NCBI GenBank assembly: GCA_032719365.1 | Contig: CM064867.1 | Location: forward strand, 65,346,136 to 65,410,135 | DNA length: 64,000 nucleotides | Reading direction: 5' to 3' | Origin: Prinsepia uniflora | Taxonomy: Eukaryota; Streptophyta; Magnoliopsida; Rosales; Rosaceae | Part shown: positions 46,680-60,485 of the stretch, in pieces | Layout of the letters: the number at the start of each line of letters is the position of its first letter | Position numbering within the stretch: position 1 is the stretch's first letter | The notes under the pieces: generated by a model | The model's database searches: none | What the model saw: only the letters and a program-made list of their open reading frames with translations | Told to the model about the DNA's origin: nothing | Program-made: the position numbers and the translations under genes

Positions 46680-49053
46680 ATAGAAATTTCGTCCTCGAAA
46701 TTGAAATTGCAATGACACCAAAGTATGCCAATCATAAGATTACACTGTTTAATAAGGGTAGTATAACCTAATCCATGTGAGTAACTGGGATACTGACTCA
46801 ACATTGCTCATGCCATGTCTAGGAACCGCACCCAATTACATCTAAACAAGTCTAAATTCTTCTAAGGACTGGTCCCTGCCAGCCGAACATAATTGATCAT
46901 CAATTTCAAGCACTAATTACAAGGCCCATCAATAACCTATAGAAATTTATCCCTCAAGGTGAATGTAACCAACAACCACTCATGTTTCAGATCCCGTAAC
47001 CACGGACCACATAACTTGGAACCATGTTAACCATAAATCTTCCTCAAATAAACTGGGCCCCACTTTACAAGTCCATAAACATCATATCAACAAAATTTAA
47101 GTAGATACAAATATGAGAATGCCAAAATTAAACCTAATAAATTAACCATAAAATCTGTAGTACTCAAATATCGATCTTAATAAAGGACATCGAAAATGGT
47201 TCTATACATTGTCCGAGTCACATTCAAGCACGCATCACAATAATAATAACATAACACATACGTTACATCGTACCAAGAAACAAATAACACTAAGTAAGTC
47301 AATACAACCATCATAAAGTCCACACCACTGCCCTTTTTCAAACATAAAGTATTTTCGCCGTTATTCGTCTTTAAGTTAAACACAAGGGTTTTAGGTAGGT
47401 AATAGAACACTTGTTTCTTTAACTCTAAGCTTAGAACCAACACCCAGAAGTAAAAGCATATAGCTACTCTAATTTCCCTTCCATGTTTATCCTTCCCTTT
47501 TTCACATCTACTAAACCACATGATATTTTCCATCACGTTTCCCAGATCTGGACAATTCTCTAAGTGAATCGTCTATCTGTGGGTGAATAGAATTATGAAC
47601 ATGTAAAACCTATCTGAAACACTTCTATCATTCTACCAGAATCTTGATTAAATCTTTGGATGTAGTCACCATAATCAATCCCACATATAACCAATCCAAG
47701 TCCCATAGCACACAAATCCACACAATCCATGCAGCTTCTAAGTCTCAATAAACAACCGTTTGTATATTAATCCCTCCATGACAAGTTTCTCTTACTGGTC
47801 AGAATTAGACTAACTTATAGTTCCATCTACATAACTTCCTTTAGACATACTTCACAATTCTCAATCAACTTCACCCAGCCTTGTTATCTCTAAACTCCAC
47901 AATTTTACTGACATATTAGCATACAAGGAAACATAGTCAAACAGTCAACCAAATCTTACATCCCAATTCATTATCCATGAAACCACAATAACTATCACAC
48001 ACTCTTAAGAAAACACTATGGCCCTCTATCTCAAGAAATATAAGCATCTTCCTCGTAGTCACCTTCAGGAACTTCTCATACTCTAGTCAACAAGCATAAG
48101 TAACAGTGTACTCGGGCGTCAACTTACGACACAATTCCTTTTTATGTCTCAATATCCAATTCATGAACCATGTAACTTCTAGGGTTGCATCTCCTTCAAA
48201 TTTCCCCAGACGTAGAGATTTTTCTTTTTCCCCTGTTTTCAACTTCCTTTCCAACAAACAACAACGCTATAAAAATACAGAAATTTTGTGTACTCTTTGG
48301 CTAATCCCCAAAACCTCTTAACTTCCGTTACCATCTTTTTTCCTCGGTCTTGTAAAGGATTCGTACTGATTTTGTTAATCGGTAATACATGTCTCAGAGA
48401 TGTACACTAACACATATTGGATGTACACACAAGGGATTTCCCCATTAGTATAAGGATTCTTATTACATTCATACATACTGATAGGGGACTATCTCTCGAA
48501 AATGACAATAACCTTGTCTCGACGGTAGGGTCACTTCCTTACTCGACTTATAATATCCAGATCATATAGTTCAAGTTCCGAAAAAGTATTCAACCTCTCT
48601 CCATTTTCAACAAATCATGTGTCCATGGTAGAAGGTATTTGTTCCATACTTATAACCCTAATGAACTACTTGAAATCACTTTGCAATTTTAAATTATTTA
48701 AACAACTAGTTTTTGCAGGAAACATTACTTTAGGTCCCATCCCGAGTTCAATTCCAAAATCTAGACTCATATCCAAACCATAACTAAATATCATGTCTCC
48801 TATTGGAGTCCCAGTTCCTTATTCACAATCTAAACCCATACCGATACATGTAGTTGTTAACCAAAATATTTCCGCACGCGTTGGATCTGATAGAAGACCT
48901 TTCATCACATTAATTCTCAAACACGTATTCAATGATCTCATCCGGGTCCAACATACTGACAATTACACTAACATTGACTAATGAACTCACTTAGTATCTA
49001 GACCCATGTCATTTTCTTACTACTCAACTGATAATCATACTCCACTTTCAGCC
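46680..49053 (-). other. Internal domain of element G
   Basis: AT-rich, no recognisable gag or pol. The longest frame (47536-47177, minus) is 119 residues of hydrophobic, unrecognised sequence. Probably non-coding. Confidence 0.5.
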
Positions 49054-51768
49054 TGACAGGACCCGTCCCAACTGGACCTCGATACTCGTGCCTGGTCCTG
49101 CTCCTGTCTGACAAGTCAACTGAAATCTCGAAACAATCCTTCAGCACCTATCAGACAAAGGATTATCACCGCTTATGCCACCGCCTCTCGGTTAGCCCCG
49201 AACGTCGTGTCACGGCCTAGAGGGTCATCAAAAACAGAAAAGTGTGAGTGGACAAAAATATATTCGTTAAAACACATTTTAAAAGACATCATTTACCCTC
49301 CAGTTTATCAAACCTGCATGCATAGGGAAAAACACGTGGACAACAATCACTGGCCTTCCCGCCATACCACATAACAAATCAAATTCCTGGCTCTCAGGCC
49401 AAACATACGAAAACATAAGCACCTGGTTACACATACCAGAACTCGTACTCAATACTAGTACGTAATCACAATCAACATCAAACAATACTATGCACAAGTT
49501 CACAAGTAATTACTCAAGAAATTAATCAATCAATCCGCACTATTCACAAGTGCACAAATCATCACATTGTCACATCTGCACTACGCGTAGGCCAACCTCG
49601 AGAACTGCACTCAGGCACCATCCGAGTCATATCCATCATGTCTGGGAATTGCACACGCAACCTCTAGACGTCTCATACCCGGGAACTGCACGCACGCAAC
49701 ATCCGAGTCACGTCTAGGCACTGCACTCGCATCATCCAGCATGATCCAGTATCCAGTAACCACAATCACAATCACAATCACAATCCATACCACAACACAT
49801 ATCAATCATATCTATGACCTCAAATCAAGTCATAAGTATTCCCGACAGAGTTTCAGGCTCAAATACCAATTATACGTAAATCCGTGAAATCACATTGAAA
49901 TCATTAAAACTAATCCAGAAGCATCCTTGACTTACCAATTCATCAAAATATCCATTTTGAAATCATTTTGACTCCAGGCCTAGCCCAAAATACCATTTGC
50001 ACATTTCCTCGAAAAACGTGCCCGAAAGACCGATTAAAATATTCATTAAATCACACAGAAGCATGTCACATTATCAAGACATCATTGCAAGCCAAATCAT
50101 TCAATCAATCATGTAAAACATTTAACTATGCATGCATATCAATTTCGAAAACAAATGTCCACTCACACACCGTCCAACTCGCTCGCTTCCCGCCCTGCAC
50201 GCGTTTCCGTAATTTCCGACCCTTGTCAGGAATCTCGAAGCCTGTCCAAAATCATTATGTAAGGTTACTAACAAGTCAATTTACATCACATCAATTCCCC
50301 ATAATTTTCCGGGATTTCAATATTATTTTAACATATAACATAAACCGTTGGACCCGCGAAACATTATCGAGACGGTGTCCGATCGATTCGAAACCAATTT
50401 TAAAATGTCCGTTACATTACACAAAGTAAAACACCTGTTGAAACCTTCCTCAGAAAACCCACCACGCGCCCTCACGCGCCGCCACAAGCAGCTGCGCGTG
50501 AGTCCACGCGTCGTGAACAGTAACCTGCACAGTCGTCCCTGTAACCCGTTTTCCTGGTAAACGGAGCCTATGACCCGCGATCGGACCCGGTTCATTCCTA
50601 GCCAATTCGACATCATTTCCTTCAATTCAATCATCTATTAGTATCATTAGGGTCTTAATTCAGGGTCTGTTACCTCAATTTTTAATTCAGGGTCTGTTAC
50701 CTCAATTTGATAAAACCATGCTCTAAAGCCCACGACTCAGCATCGAAACCCGACGGGTCTTAAATCGGGTTCTACTCCAGTTCTTGTTATTTCATTAAAT
50801 TGATTACACAGGGAGTATTATATAGTCATTATAAGCATAATTTCAAAACCAATTTGAAGCTTCCTTACCTCCAATCACTCGAACCCAACTTCCAACCCGT
50901 GTAGACGTCGCAAAGTCTATTCTTCGGGTTTCGTCAGTAATTTCTTTCGAATTCAAGGCTAGTTCAACTCGTTTCAGTCCCAGAAAGTTTAATCCACAAT
51001 CAATTTCACTCCTTAACGTTTACAAGATCGAATTCGACATAAGGTTCTTGGATGGTATTTTCAGGTTTCTCAGTGTGAAATCAATGGAGTTTGCCTTGTA
51101 TCCCCCTCGGTTTTCACTCACAAAATCACGTATTTTCTCACTACTTTGCACCTGTTTCACACTGATTTCACGATCCATTTACTTGAATTAAACAAATGAA
51201 ATTGGGCGGGTTTTTGTGTTTGTATTAGGCGTTCAAGCCACTAAGTACTTCCCTTCAAGTGACATGTGTCACACACATAACTAGCATAGGCTGAATCAGC
51301 CAATTAAAAGATATTTTATTAGTTAATTGCACCGTTCAAGACAAATTACTGTTTTACCCTAATCATAACAAATTACTAAACTGCCCCTCCGATTGACGCC
51401 TCATCGTTCTAGACCCATAACTTTTTCGTTCGGACTCCGATTGACGCCTGCCGCCTGTCTACGGATTCAGCGTCCCGAGACCTATCCAACGGTACTTCCG
51501 GAAAGTCCAAACCATGTCCCGATCAAAAAGTCAACAAATGACCCCTTTTGACCAATTCCGCACGTTATAACTTTTTCCTCGAATGTCGGAATCGGGCGTG
51601 CCACCTGTCTACGAATTCGTGACGTCCCGAACTACGTCACAGTCATTGGTCAAAGTCCGTTTGACCGCTCGAATAAAAAGTCAACCGTTCGCCCAATCCC
51701 AAGGGCAAAATCGTCATTTTCCTCAAATTTTCCAATTTTTTCGTTTTTCAAATTTTCGGGGCGTTACA
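49054..51768 (-). repeat. Solo LTR in the interior of element G
   Basis: 2715 bp from TGACAGGACCCGTCCCAAC to GGGGCGTTACA, flanked by identical CAGCC (49049-49053 and 51769-51773). The exact TSD and the absence of an interior show a solo LTR formed by recombination between LTRs. The family is close to A/B, with the CACGCGCC and GTAAACGG words, but diverged. A 31-bp duplication of TTAATTCAGGGTCTGTTACC occurs at 50657-50711. Confidence 0.88.
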
Positions 51769-53883
51769 CAGCCCCACAACTATCCTGGGCTTTTATGCTC
51801 GTCTCAAACCTGAGCTCTAATACGAAGTTAACAGAACCCGACCCTAAAGACACCTCGAGGGTCGCATTTGGGCCCTACTCCCATATGAAAATTAACCTTA
51901 AAATACCAAATTTAACCCAAGAACTTCTCAGACCAGGGATACACGTACAACTGACTAGCTCATGCCTCAGCCGTTAAATAGCCTCTATTTTCGTGCAGTG
52001 ACCCTAGTGCGTTTCAAAACTAGGAAAACATGTAGGTGGACATAAAAGGAATATTTTAAAACACAGTTTTGAAACACAAGTAATTCCCTTAATTTTTTAA
52101 AACTAAGCATGCATGTGGTAATATCAAATTTGGTTAAATATATAGAAAATAAGTAAACTCGAAATGCGTGCAAATATTAGAAATCCAGAAATACTAGAAA
52201 CTGAACTATATCAACAAATAAATCCATATACAACCATATCAAAGCACCAATGCATATATGAGCATACCAACATATAACCATAACCATCACATTAAACCTG
52301 TCACATTGACCCAACCATACTGAACCAACCCATCCTTAAGGTCTGAATCTCAGTCATCATATCACAAAGTCACTCGGGGATACAGCATCTGAGGGCCCAC
52401 TCGGGGCTACAATATCCAAGTGTCTGTCATATATATCATATTACATTACCGGTAGGCCACTCATCATATCATATAACCACTCGGGATACACTATCCGAGT
52501 AGCCACCCATGGATACATCATTTGAGTGTTAACCACACAATACAACCACTCAGGGATACAATGTCTGAGTGATCGTCCAGGGATATAACATCTGGATGTA
52601 ATCCCGCAAACCAAGGAGGGTTGTTCATAACATCAAATATATCCATAAACACATCCAATCATACCACATGTCAAATTCATAGTCAAACCATGTTTCGAAA
52701 TCCACAACTCGAATCACAAATATTTAGAAATCATGTACCTCTAACACACATCAGTTTCATAGCCCAAATCCAAGTTCAGAAAATTGGCTTATGCCTAAAA
52801 CATAACATATATTAAAACCTCGTAAAATGTGCCATTAAAATGATCCATAAAATCATTAAATCTTGTATATAAATTCCAGTCAATCAAATGTCACTAAAAC
52901 CATATAGGAATCTCATATAGATTCTAAAACCAATACAGAGTCTAGTATAAATTCAAAACACTTTATAAGCAAGACCTCATAAAATGTGCAATAATTGTTT
53001 TTAGTAAAATCATCGAAAATCATATAAAATTATGCTTAAATCACCATCAAGAAAATCACATAAAAATCTTGTAGACACATAAATATGCATGCATAGAAGT
53101 TTAGAGAAAAGAAAGTCCACTCACACACAGTCTGCATAGTTCAATATCGACTTTCATGCTCTTCCCTAATTCCCGAGACCTTGGTAGCCTATCACAACCA
53201 CTCATATAGGTCATAAATCATCCCAATTAACTCACACGTCAATACTAAAAATTTTCAGAATTTTTGAACGGATTTAAAAACAAGCATAAACCTTCGGACA
53301 ATCAAAACTACCACGAGACGATATCCGATCGTCTCAAAAATTGTACCAGAAGGTGTGACACGCGCCCCCACGTGCCGATCAAAGTCACTATGCGTGGTCG
53401 CCATGGGCCACTGTTCATCATCTTCAAGCCTGGGTTAGGTCGACCTGCGCGTCTGCAACTCAGACCCTTCCCTGCTCCAAAACGTCCATTTTGCACTATT
53501 TTTCCTTCCTTTTTAATCATTATCTTTTAATCTATCTCAATAAGGGATCCATGATCTTAGAACTAGAAATGAACGACTGAAATGAGGAACTATACCTTTT
53601 ATTTTTTTGCCATAACTTAACTTTCAACCCATTCTGTTTCGCTCATCAAAATCCTCTGTTTTTAAGCTCTATCTGATCGCAAAGCTCCCATAAAGTTCAT
53701 AGGATACTTGTTACCAAGTTCTCAGGCCTTAAGAACCAAACCCGAACCAACAACCCATGGACAACACTATCGGGTCCATGGTTGCTTACTCTTTCTCTTC
53801 TTCCCAATGTTCTATCATAATTTCCTTTTGTCTTTCTCTCTGCTCTTTCCCTTTCTTCCTTTCCCAAGCTCTCTTCCTTATCT

Positions 53884-56344
53884 TGACACGACCCATCCCA
53901 ACCCCCCCTGGGTTATCATGGGATATGTCATTCTCCTGTCTAACACGAAGTGTCAGACAAGAGATAATTCAAAACCTTTGGCCCGACCGGACTTCCAGAG
54001 CGCGCCAAGATCCGGTGGAGGAGTGTGATGTCTCGGTCTCTGCTATAGCCTGCATCCATGATCAACATGAAGGGCATTAAAATCATTAAAAGCTATGAGT
54101 GTACGAAAATAAATAGTTTAATAAAAACTCATTTCATAAAAAGATAATTATGCCCTTCACTAAAAAGCATGCATGTATATGAAAACCATTTATCAAACCA
54201 TATATTCAAATAACCATTATTAGGGTCTCAACCCCAAATTCCGTAAATCCAAATCATATGGGTCCTTGCCAAAATCCATTTACACAAATTCATAACATAT
54301 CAATCATATGTGGGAACTCAGCCCAAAAACGTAAATCCGAGTATGTGGGTCATTGCTTGTATCCATAAAACACAGAAATACCAATTCTGAAATCCACTTA
54401 CCATTTCATAAATCTAATAACCATGTTTACCAAATATCATATAACCAAATCCTGTCACGGTTTCCGAAGCTATGCGCCTGCTACCCGGGGTCTCAAATCA
54501 CAAGTCTCCCCAGGGTCCACCCAGGTCAATGTCCGCAGATCAATGACCCTCCTTGAGGGTTATAATCCATATATGCCTTCCTGAGAGTAAGGTACCCCAC
54601 GGGGGGCGACTCCACTCAGTTAGTGCTCCGTGACTACTCTGGGGTCCTCCCAAGCCAATGACCCTCCCTGGAGGAGAAAATACATAAATAAAGGATGGTA
54701 TATGAAAAACCATTTCATTAAACCATTACCGAAATCACAAGCACGTATAACCACAGTGTAAAACCATAAACCGCGATATACATGCAAATACGTAAATTTC
54801 CTCGACACACGTGTAAATATGTAAATCACCAATATCCAAATCATCATCATAGAAATCACATATGTAAAACATATAAAAAATTTATGCATGCATCACAGTT
54901 TAGAAATCAAGGTCCACTCACAAACCATCCTACGCTGCCACCTCGAAATGCGTGCAATAAGCCTTCCCGGGCTAATCACCGTCATCGGGACTCCCAAACC
55001 TGTCCAAATCATTCTAGGGGGTTACTAACTACCACATTAACCTCTCATTAAATCTCCGTAATTTTTCCAAATTTTTAACTATTTTTAAACTCCATCCTAA
55101 GCCTTCGGACATCCCGAACTATATCGAAACGATGTCCGATCGACACGAAACCAGTCCCAAAATGTTCGTTACATCGAATACATAAATTCATATGTTGAAC
55201 ACTTTCTCAAACACTGAAAGTCACGTGCCTGCTACAGTGTCATCGTCTACCTTTTGCAGACCCGGTTCAGACCTGCCCGATCCAACCTGAACTAGCATTC
55301 TCGGGTTTCAGCTAATATCCAAGCATTTTTCATCATGTTTGATCCTAAAGCTTTTCCTATCCATTTCCAATCGATAAGTGATTTCAAAATCGAGAAAAGA
55401 GGTCGATTTTGTACCTGTTCATGGAGGAATAGCAACTGCCACCTGCAACTGCCCCTTCCCGTCGTCTTCGGCCACTACAGTCCATAAAACCGGTCCCAAT
55501 CGACTCTCCTGAGTCCTAGGGACACGACTATGTCCCCTAGTTCGATCCATAAGCCTTGAAACCCAACTTCCGATTTTTGAACCAAAAACTCCACCGCGTC
55601 GGGTTGCCAGCCACCGTACACCGCCATCCATGTTGTTAGCACCGTCGATCTCGCCTGGTTTCCCTCCCTTAGTCCCACTGAGGGTTCACAAGAAAAAGAG
55701 GAAGTTTGGAGGATGTTCACGTAGGATTGGGTTTGGTTGTTCATGGGTTATGGGTTCCAGTTTCCCCACCGTGCTGCCGTGATCCTCGTCGTGTCTCAGG
55801 TCATCCATCAGCCTCCCAGTCACACTTATTCCCTTAGTCTTTCACAAGAACACAGAGAAGGGTAGGGTAGTGGGGTGATATGTGTGTTTGTTTCACGGTT
55901 TGAAGAAAAATAAAGAAAAGATGAAGGCTAAGTCGTGGGGGAGGGAGGGAAAAATATCAGAGGAAAAATATAAAATATTAATATAATAATTAAATATATA
56001 TTTTAGTCCTAATTAATCATCTAATCCTAGGCTAGATCCACTTTTTAGGGAAGCCACCAATGGGATGAGTGACACTTGTCCCTCATACAAGGGCCCCACA
56101 ATTAACTAATCCTCCAATCAGATTTATTTAATATTTAATTCGAATCCCGAGACGTTAAATTCTCGATTTCGATCCCGTGACCATAACTTCTCCGTCTGAC
56201 ATCTGATTTCGACGTGTCGCCTGTCTACGGACTCGTGACGTCCCGATCTACGTCATGGTCATCGGTCCTCGTAGATTTGACTCCCCGAGTCAAAAGTCAA
56301 TATTTTACCCAAATCATCTTTGGAATTCGGGACGGGTCGTTACA
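53884..56344 (-). repeat. Solo LTR H in the 5' LTR of element G
   Basis: 2461 bp from TGACACGACCCATCCCAACC to GACGGGTCGTTACA. The flanks TATCT (53879-53883) and CATCT (56345-56349) are a TSD with one change. G sequence continues across it (CTCTCTTCCTTA / CATCTCCCTGG), as the other G LTR shows. It is the same family as solo LTR E, in opposite orientation. Confidence 0.82.
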
Positions 56345-56392
56345 CATCTCCCTGGTCTTCTCCCTCACTTCTCTGTTTTCTCTCTTTCGATC

Positions 56393-57778
56393 TGTCAGGC
56401 CCTATCTCTAATCCCCCGAGATTAACGTGGGATGTGCATGATCCCGTCTGACACGAACCAGAGATAAATCCTTCTTAAGCCCACTCGGGGCTTCCAAAGA
56501 GCGTCAGGATCCGGAGGAGGAGTGTGATGTCTCGGTCTCTACTACAGCCCGCATCCACGATCAACATGAAGAGCATTAAAAACATAAAAATCCGCGAGTG
56601 GACAAAATAAAGAGTTTATAAAAACATTTTCATGAAAGAAGATATTTATGCAGTTCACTAAAAGCATGCATGCATTCGAAGACCATTTATCAAGTTGTTC
56701 ATTAGGGACTTGGCCCCAAACCAATTTTTGTAAAACATCATACATACAGATATATATATATATAACCCATCCTCGGCATCTCATATGCCCAAACAAAAAT
56801 CGTCACGATTTATCTCTAAGTGTGCATACTACTCGGGGTCTCACTCCGAGTCTACCCCCAGGATCTACGACGTCTGGGAGGAATGTCCAAAATCTAGGAT
56901 CTACGACGTCTGGAGGACTGTCCCCGGACCGAGTCCGTGACTATAGCATATCTCACACTCCTGGGCATGTGCTCCCTCTTGGAGTCACTCATCCCAGGCA
57001 GTGGATCGTGACACTCTAGGATCTACGACGTCTGGAGGAGACCAATCATACAGGAGGGTATATACATTTTCAAATACTTTCTTTCTAAATCATTGCTCAA
57101 CTGGGTCTCATACCCAAACATCGCAACAAGATTCCTCCAAACCGATACAAATCCAAATATCACAGGCCTCAGCCTAAATCCACATTTCAATAGGGTCTCA
57201 AACCTCATTTCATAAACCAAACTGGGACTCAAGCTCGATACCACAATAACGAGACATCGAGCTCGATTTCACAATCAACTGAGCTTCTAGCCCGATATCA
57301 CAACTAACGGGACCTCAAGCACGATACCATAAATCAACGGGCCCTCAAGCCCGATTTCACAATAAACGGGGCCTTCGGCCCCATCGTATAACTCAAATGG
57401 GCCTTCGGCCCGATTTCTCATCAAATCAAATGGACTCTACGTCCGAGAGTTCGTAAATAAAATGGGTCTCATACCCGATTCCATATTTCCAAATCCGAAA
57501 TCATTTCATTCAAACCATCATAGAAAACATAGCACGTATAAGCGCCGTATAAAATCGAAAACCTCGAAATACATGCAAATACATAATTACTAAGCTACCA
57601 CAAACAAATGCACTCATGGCATCACAAAACATGTTCTAAAACACTTATAAAACATTTATGCATGCAACAATTTAGAAGGAAAGGTCAACTCACATACCGT
57701 CTGAAGTCGTGCCTCGATACATGTGCCATACGCCCTTCCTTTGCCAATCACCGTCACTAGAGCTCTCGAACATTTAAG
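56393..57778 (-). repeat. Truncated minus-strand LTR (I)
   Basis: Opens TGTCAGGCCCTATCTC, has AAGAGCATTAAAA and GAGTGGACAAAA as in the other families, repeated AGGATCTACGACGTCTGG words (56870-57045), and a GGGC/GGCCC array (57095-57480). It stops near 57778, before the region where other LTRs carry the conserved palindrome. Confidence 0.65.
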
Positions 57779-58863
57779 AAATATGGTAATGACGCATTTT
57801 GCAAACAAATTAGGTTCATTATACTCTTGATCTTTAATGTGTTTTGGAAAATGGTTTATACTTGTTATATAATGTTTATATGATTTTGTTGTTGTTTGAT
57901 TTGGGTATTGGATTTTGATTTGGATTATGGAAATGGTGTTAATATGGAATATGGTTATCTGGATTCTGGATACATGTGGTGTGATCGGGTTGCTGGATTA
58001 CGCCTAGATTCTGTATCCTTAGACGACCATTAAGATGCTATATCCCCGAATGGTTACTGTATGTGGTTGATGACCCTATGTTTTATTTATCCCTAGACGA
58101 CCACTCAGATGCTATATCCCTTAGTGGTTCAGGTGCACGGTTGGCACCTAGATGATGTCTCCCTGGATGGCCACTTGGACGTCGATCTGGGCTCTATAGT
58201 CCCCGAGTGGTTATGTGATATGATGTATGGTTGGACACCCAGATGATGTCTCCCTGGGTGGGCCTTCAGATGTTGTATCCCCGAGTAGCTTTGTGATTTG
58301 TTAATTCTATTTTTAGACATCGAGGATGGTTAGTCGATATGATGGTTGGCTCAGTATGATCAGCTGGTACAGTGTGATGGGTTCTGTGTGACTGGTATAG
58401 TTGTGCATGGGTTGATTCAACGTGGGTATTATGCTTATGCTCGGCTTAAACGTATGTGCATTGGTTTTGATGTGGGTTTACATTTGACGGGTTTTTGGAA
58501 CTGTTGGATTTTCTTATACTGCATGTATTCCGAGATTGTTGTTTTATTGATAAATTGTTGCATGCATAGTTTTATTAAATGGAGGGAATTGGTATATTTT
58601 GGAACTATGTTTTTACAACCTTTATTTTTGTCCACTCATACTTTTTAATTGTTTTGGAACCCTCCAGGTTGATCGTGGACGTGGGCTGTGTAAAGGCTCA
58701 GGCATTATGGTGACTACGTACTCTGATCATGTATCCCTGGTCTGACACGTGCGTAGAATTTTCACTTAATCCCAAGGGTAATAACGCCATTTTACAAGGT
58801 CGTGTTAGACGGGAGCAGGTCCTCCCACTCTCATTAAGGAAGACTACGAGGAGGGTCCTGTCA
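57779..58863 (+). repeat. Truncated plus-strand LTR (L), 3' part
   Basis: Contains CCCGAGTGGTT/CCCTGGGTGG repeats of ATATCCCCGA type (58010-58300), TTTTGTCCACTCAT (58626), CCTCCAG/GTTGATCG and the terminal GAGGGTCCTGTCA. It matches, inverted, the 52370-52620 part of element G, so it is G-related. The junction with I is head-to-head and truncates both. Confidence 0.6.
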
Positions 58864-58984
58864 TATGATGGCTACCAACAGAAGTCCCACTACTCCTTAG
58901 TTGAGAGTTGAAACTTGGGTGGGGAATGGAAACTTATGGGGCTTGCGAGTCAAATTTGGTAGACCTGGGTACCGGTCAACGTCT
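58864..58984 (+). other. Internal sequence adjacent to LTR L
   Basis: The first bases (ATGATGGCTACCAACAG) may be a decayed primer-binding site. The rest resembles 34615-34770. Confidence 0.35.
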
Positions 58985-59640
58985 CCACATGCTAGATGAA
59001 CCATTTTTCATATGTTGGATGAACCACTCTCCACATGTTGGATGAAACATTCCCTACATGATTGATGAACCACTCCTCACATGATGGATGAACCACTCCC
59101 AACATGCTGGATTCATCATTCGTCACATGTTGGATGAACCACTTTCCATATGATGGATGAAAGGCTACCCATATGCTAGATGAACTATTCCCCATATGTT
59201 GCATGAATCACTCCCCACATGCTGAATGACCTATTCCCCACATGCTGGATGAACTATCCCCATATGCTGGATGAACTATTCCCCATGTGCTAGATGAACT
59301 AGTCCTTACATGATGGATGAGCTATTCCCCATATGCTGGATGAGCCATTCCTCTGATGTTGGATGAACCAATCCCCATATATTGAATGTACCATTCCCCA
59401 TATGCTGGATGAACTACTTCCCACATGTTGGATGAACTACTCACCATATGCTAGATGAAACATTCCCCACATGCTAGATGAGACACTCTCCACATGCTGG
59501 ATGAACCACTCCCCACGTGATGGATGAACCATTCTCCATGTTCTGGATGAATCACTCGCCACATGTTGCATGAACCACTCTCCACATGCTGGATGCATAT
59601 TCCCCACTTCTTGGATAAACATTTTCCACTTGATATGTGA
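58985..59640 (+). repeat. Minisatellite, about 24-bp unit, roughly 27 copies
   Basis: Diverged units of the form CCACATGCTGGATGAACCACTC. Because the unit is near a multiple of three it leaves open frames on the minus strand reading WFIQHV-like repeats (59204-58992 and 59739-59437). There is no sign that these are genes. The units are contiguous, so this is not a CRISPR array. Confidence 0.9.
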
Positions 59641-60480
59641 ATTGATCCCTACCTGATGGAGGACATACTCCCTACTGAATGGATGACTAAAAGTCCAACT
59701 ATCCTCTATTGAATGAGTGATATGCTCCCCAACCCTCATACTTCGATTGCATGATTAGCTCTCCACCTTTGATATTTGAAAAAGGATTCCAAACTTTCCC
59801 CTCACTTATGTTGCAAGATGATCAAATATACGAATGCACTAAGTGTTAGTGGGGTAGCTTACATGGCAGGCATGATAGTAGGTACTCAGCTTTCATCTCA
59901 GTTGAACATTGTTGCAGCGCACTGCATGTGCACATTTGCGTAAGCATAGAAAGTTGCCCTATTTTCCTCTTGGGTACCTGATGGCTACCTACTCAATTAA
60001 TAAAGGCATAACCTTCTACCACCTTTTGTGCATCCTAACACGTGCTTTTTTTTCCAATGCACTATTTGCAACTTGTCACTTCTTAATTATTACTTGCTTT
60101 ATCATTTTCCATTAAAGTCGGGTTAACCTAGCATGAACACGTGCACACACTAACTACCTTATCTGTAACCGAGGTAAAAGTCTCACAAAATCAAACATCT
60201 AAAAATCACCTATACATGTCTCACCAACCGTCTACACAAGTACTTCAAAAGAGAAAAACAACAAGAAGCCAATTTTCTAAACATAGTAATAAAACATGTG
60301 TGAAAGATATCAAATTGACAACTAAGACACAATACTAAGTTTAAATTGAATGGCTTCAAAATGGCATACCACAAAGTAAAAATGCTAAGTAGTACTAAAC
60401 ACTAACTCACGCTATACGTCAGCCAGACCCACTACTTTTTCATATTCATCTTGTTCAAAAATAAGGCTAAGGGTCCAAGG
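59641..60480. other. Unassigned sequence between minisatellite and gag remnant
   Basis: No gene or repeat family recognised; AT-rich, with short open frames only. Confidence 0.35.
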
Positions 60481-60485
60481 TAGGT

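Larger units (their letters stand above)
45432..56392 (-). mobile_element. Non-coding LTR element G, minus strand, split by two solo LTRs
   Basis: A truncated 3' LTR (45432-46640, ending GGGCCGTTACA) is followed by the inverted polypurine region, with a C27 run on the plus strand, and an internal domain (46641-49053 plus 51774-51828). The latter ends in a degenerate inverted primer site GAGCTCTAATACGAAGT. The 5' LTR is 51829-53883 plus 56345-56392, cut at 56393. Both LTRs share CCTTCGGACARTCAAAACTACC-like text, CATCTCCCTGGTCTT and CTCTCTTTCGRTC. No retroviral protein recognised in the interior. Confidence 0.7.

Noticed and set aside
47177..47536. 119-codon hydrophobic frame on the minus strand
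   Set aside because: No family resemblance, lies in the non-coding interior of element G, and AT-rich sequence gives hydrophobic frames by chance.
58985..59640. Regular repeats resembling a CRISPR array
   Set aside because: Units are contiguous and diverged with no unique spacers, and the context is a plant genome. It is a minisatellite.
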